From contig CALALQ010000059.1 in assembly GCA_937925595.1 (NCBI GenBank), positions 1 through 11,010 of the forward strand: DNA of 11,010 nucleotides, written 5' to 3'. The notes under the pieces were generated by a model. It ran no database searches, had not been told where the DNA came from, and worked only from the letters and a program-made list of their open reading frames with translations. Position numbers and translations under genes: made by a program. Below are positions 10,970-11,010 of this stretch, in pieces (positions within the stretch are counted from its first letter, which is position 1; each line of letters opens with the position of its first letter). This DNA comes from an uncultured Demequina sp. Its GTDB lineage: Bacteria > Actinomycetota > Actinomycetes > Actinomycetales > Demequinaceae.

Positions 10970-11000
10970 GGTGGCCTTCCGTGGAGGTGGTCACCTACTC

Positions 11001-11010
11001 CATGCGCAGT
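11001..11010 (-). promoter_or_regulatory. shared leader motif, site C (cut by window edge)
   Basis: ACTGCGCATG on the minus strand, identical to sites A and B, ends 31 bases upstream of the first gene of the right-hand operon. The upstream TGACCCAGAA partner, if present, lies outside the window. Between motif and start, AGGTG-GT-CACCT forms a short inverted repeat at about 10985-10996. Confidence 0.45.

Overview
The base composition is high-GC with strong third-position GC. The window also carries an Lsr2-type nucleoid protein, an ECF-like sigma factor and a DUF6545/MAB_1171c-type membrane protein. Together these point to a high-GC actinomycete (Streptomyces- or Microbacteriaceae-like). The genes are small and tightly packed. 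Many overlap by ATGA, almost all lie on the minus strand, and several are recent-looking tandem paralogues. I see no housekeeping operon, rRNA or tRNA. That style suggests an accessory replicon (phage, prophage, plasmid or integrative element). No integrase, replication, capsid or transfer gene is visible, so the type of element cannot be decided.

Left region (1-2820, minus strand, read from 2747 down to 1): a short ECF-type sigma factor, a multi-pass membrane protein, nrdI (flavodoxin partner of class Ib ribonucleotide reductase), two paralogous pilin-like membrane-anchored proteins, and the N-terminus of a Bax inhibitor-1/YccA-like membrane protein. Spacings are short and each gene but nrdI has a clear upstream ribosome binding site, so this is probably one operon led by the sigma factor. 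Middle-left (2816-5024): an XRE-type regulator, an ImmA/IrrE-like zinc metallopeptidase and the DUF6545 membrane protein form a coupled minus-strand operon. A divergent zinc-ribbon gene faces it. A palindrome TTAGAC-AAC-GTCTAA lies upstream of the regulator, and an imperfect copy lies directly upstream of the sigma gene. This suggests one regulator controls both operons, with the peptidase as the likely relief mechanism.

Middle (5021-7658): two members of a small-protein family, a membrane-tethered Mrr-like nuclease, a plus-strand lsr2, and a small two-helix membrane protein. Right region (7727-10969): a translationally coupled minus-strand operon with five more members of the same family, a papain/transglutaminase-fold candidate inserted among them, a membrane-anchored exported protein and a Cys/His-rich small protein.

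The most unusual content is the seven-member family of about 120-130 residue proteins. Each has an N-terminal segment around a hydrophobic/aromatic-Tyr/Phe-Pro core, a divergent middle, an invariant AV-x2-FN-x-D-x2-A-(G/A)-W motif and a helical, charged C-terminus. I recognise no named family. Three minus-strand transcription units in this part of the window share an exact leader 10-mer, ACTGCGCATG. In two of them a second 10-mer, TGACCCAGAA, lies exactly ten bases upstream, which suggests a common regulon. There is no gene-free stretch longer than 300 bases; the longest spacer is the 178-base Mrr/lsr2 intergenic region.
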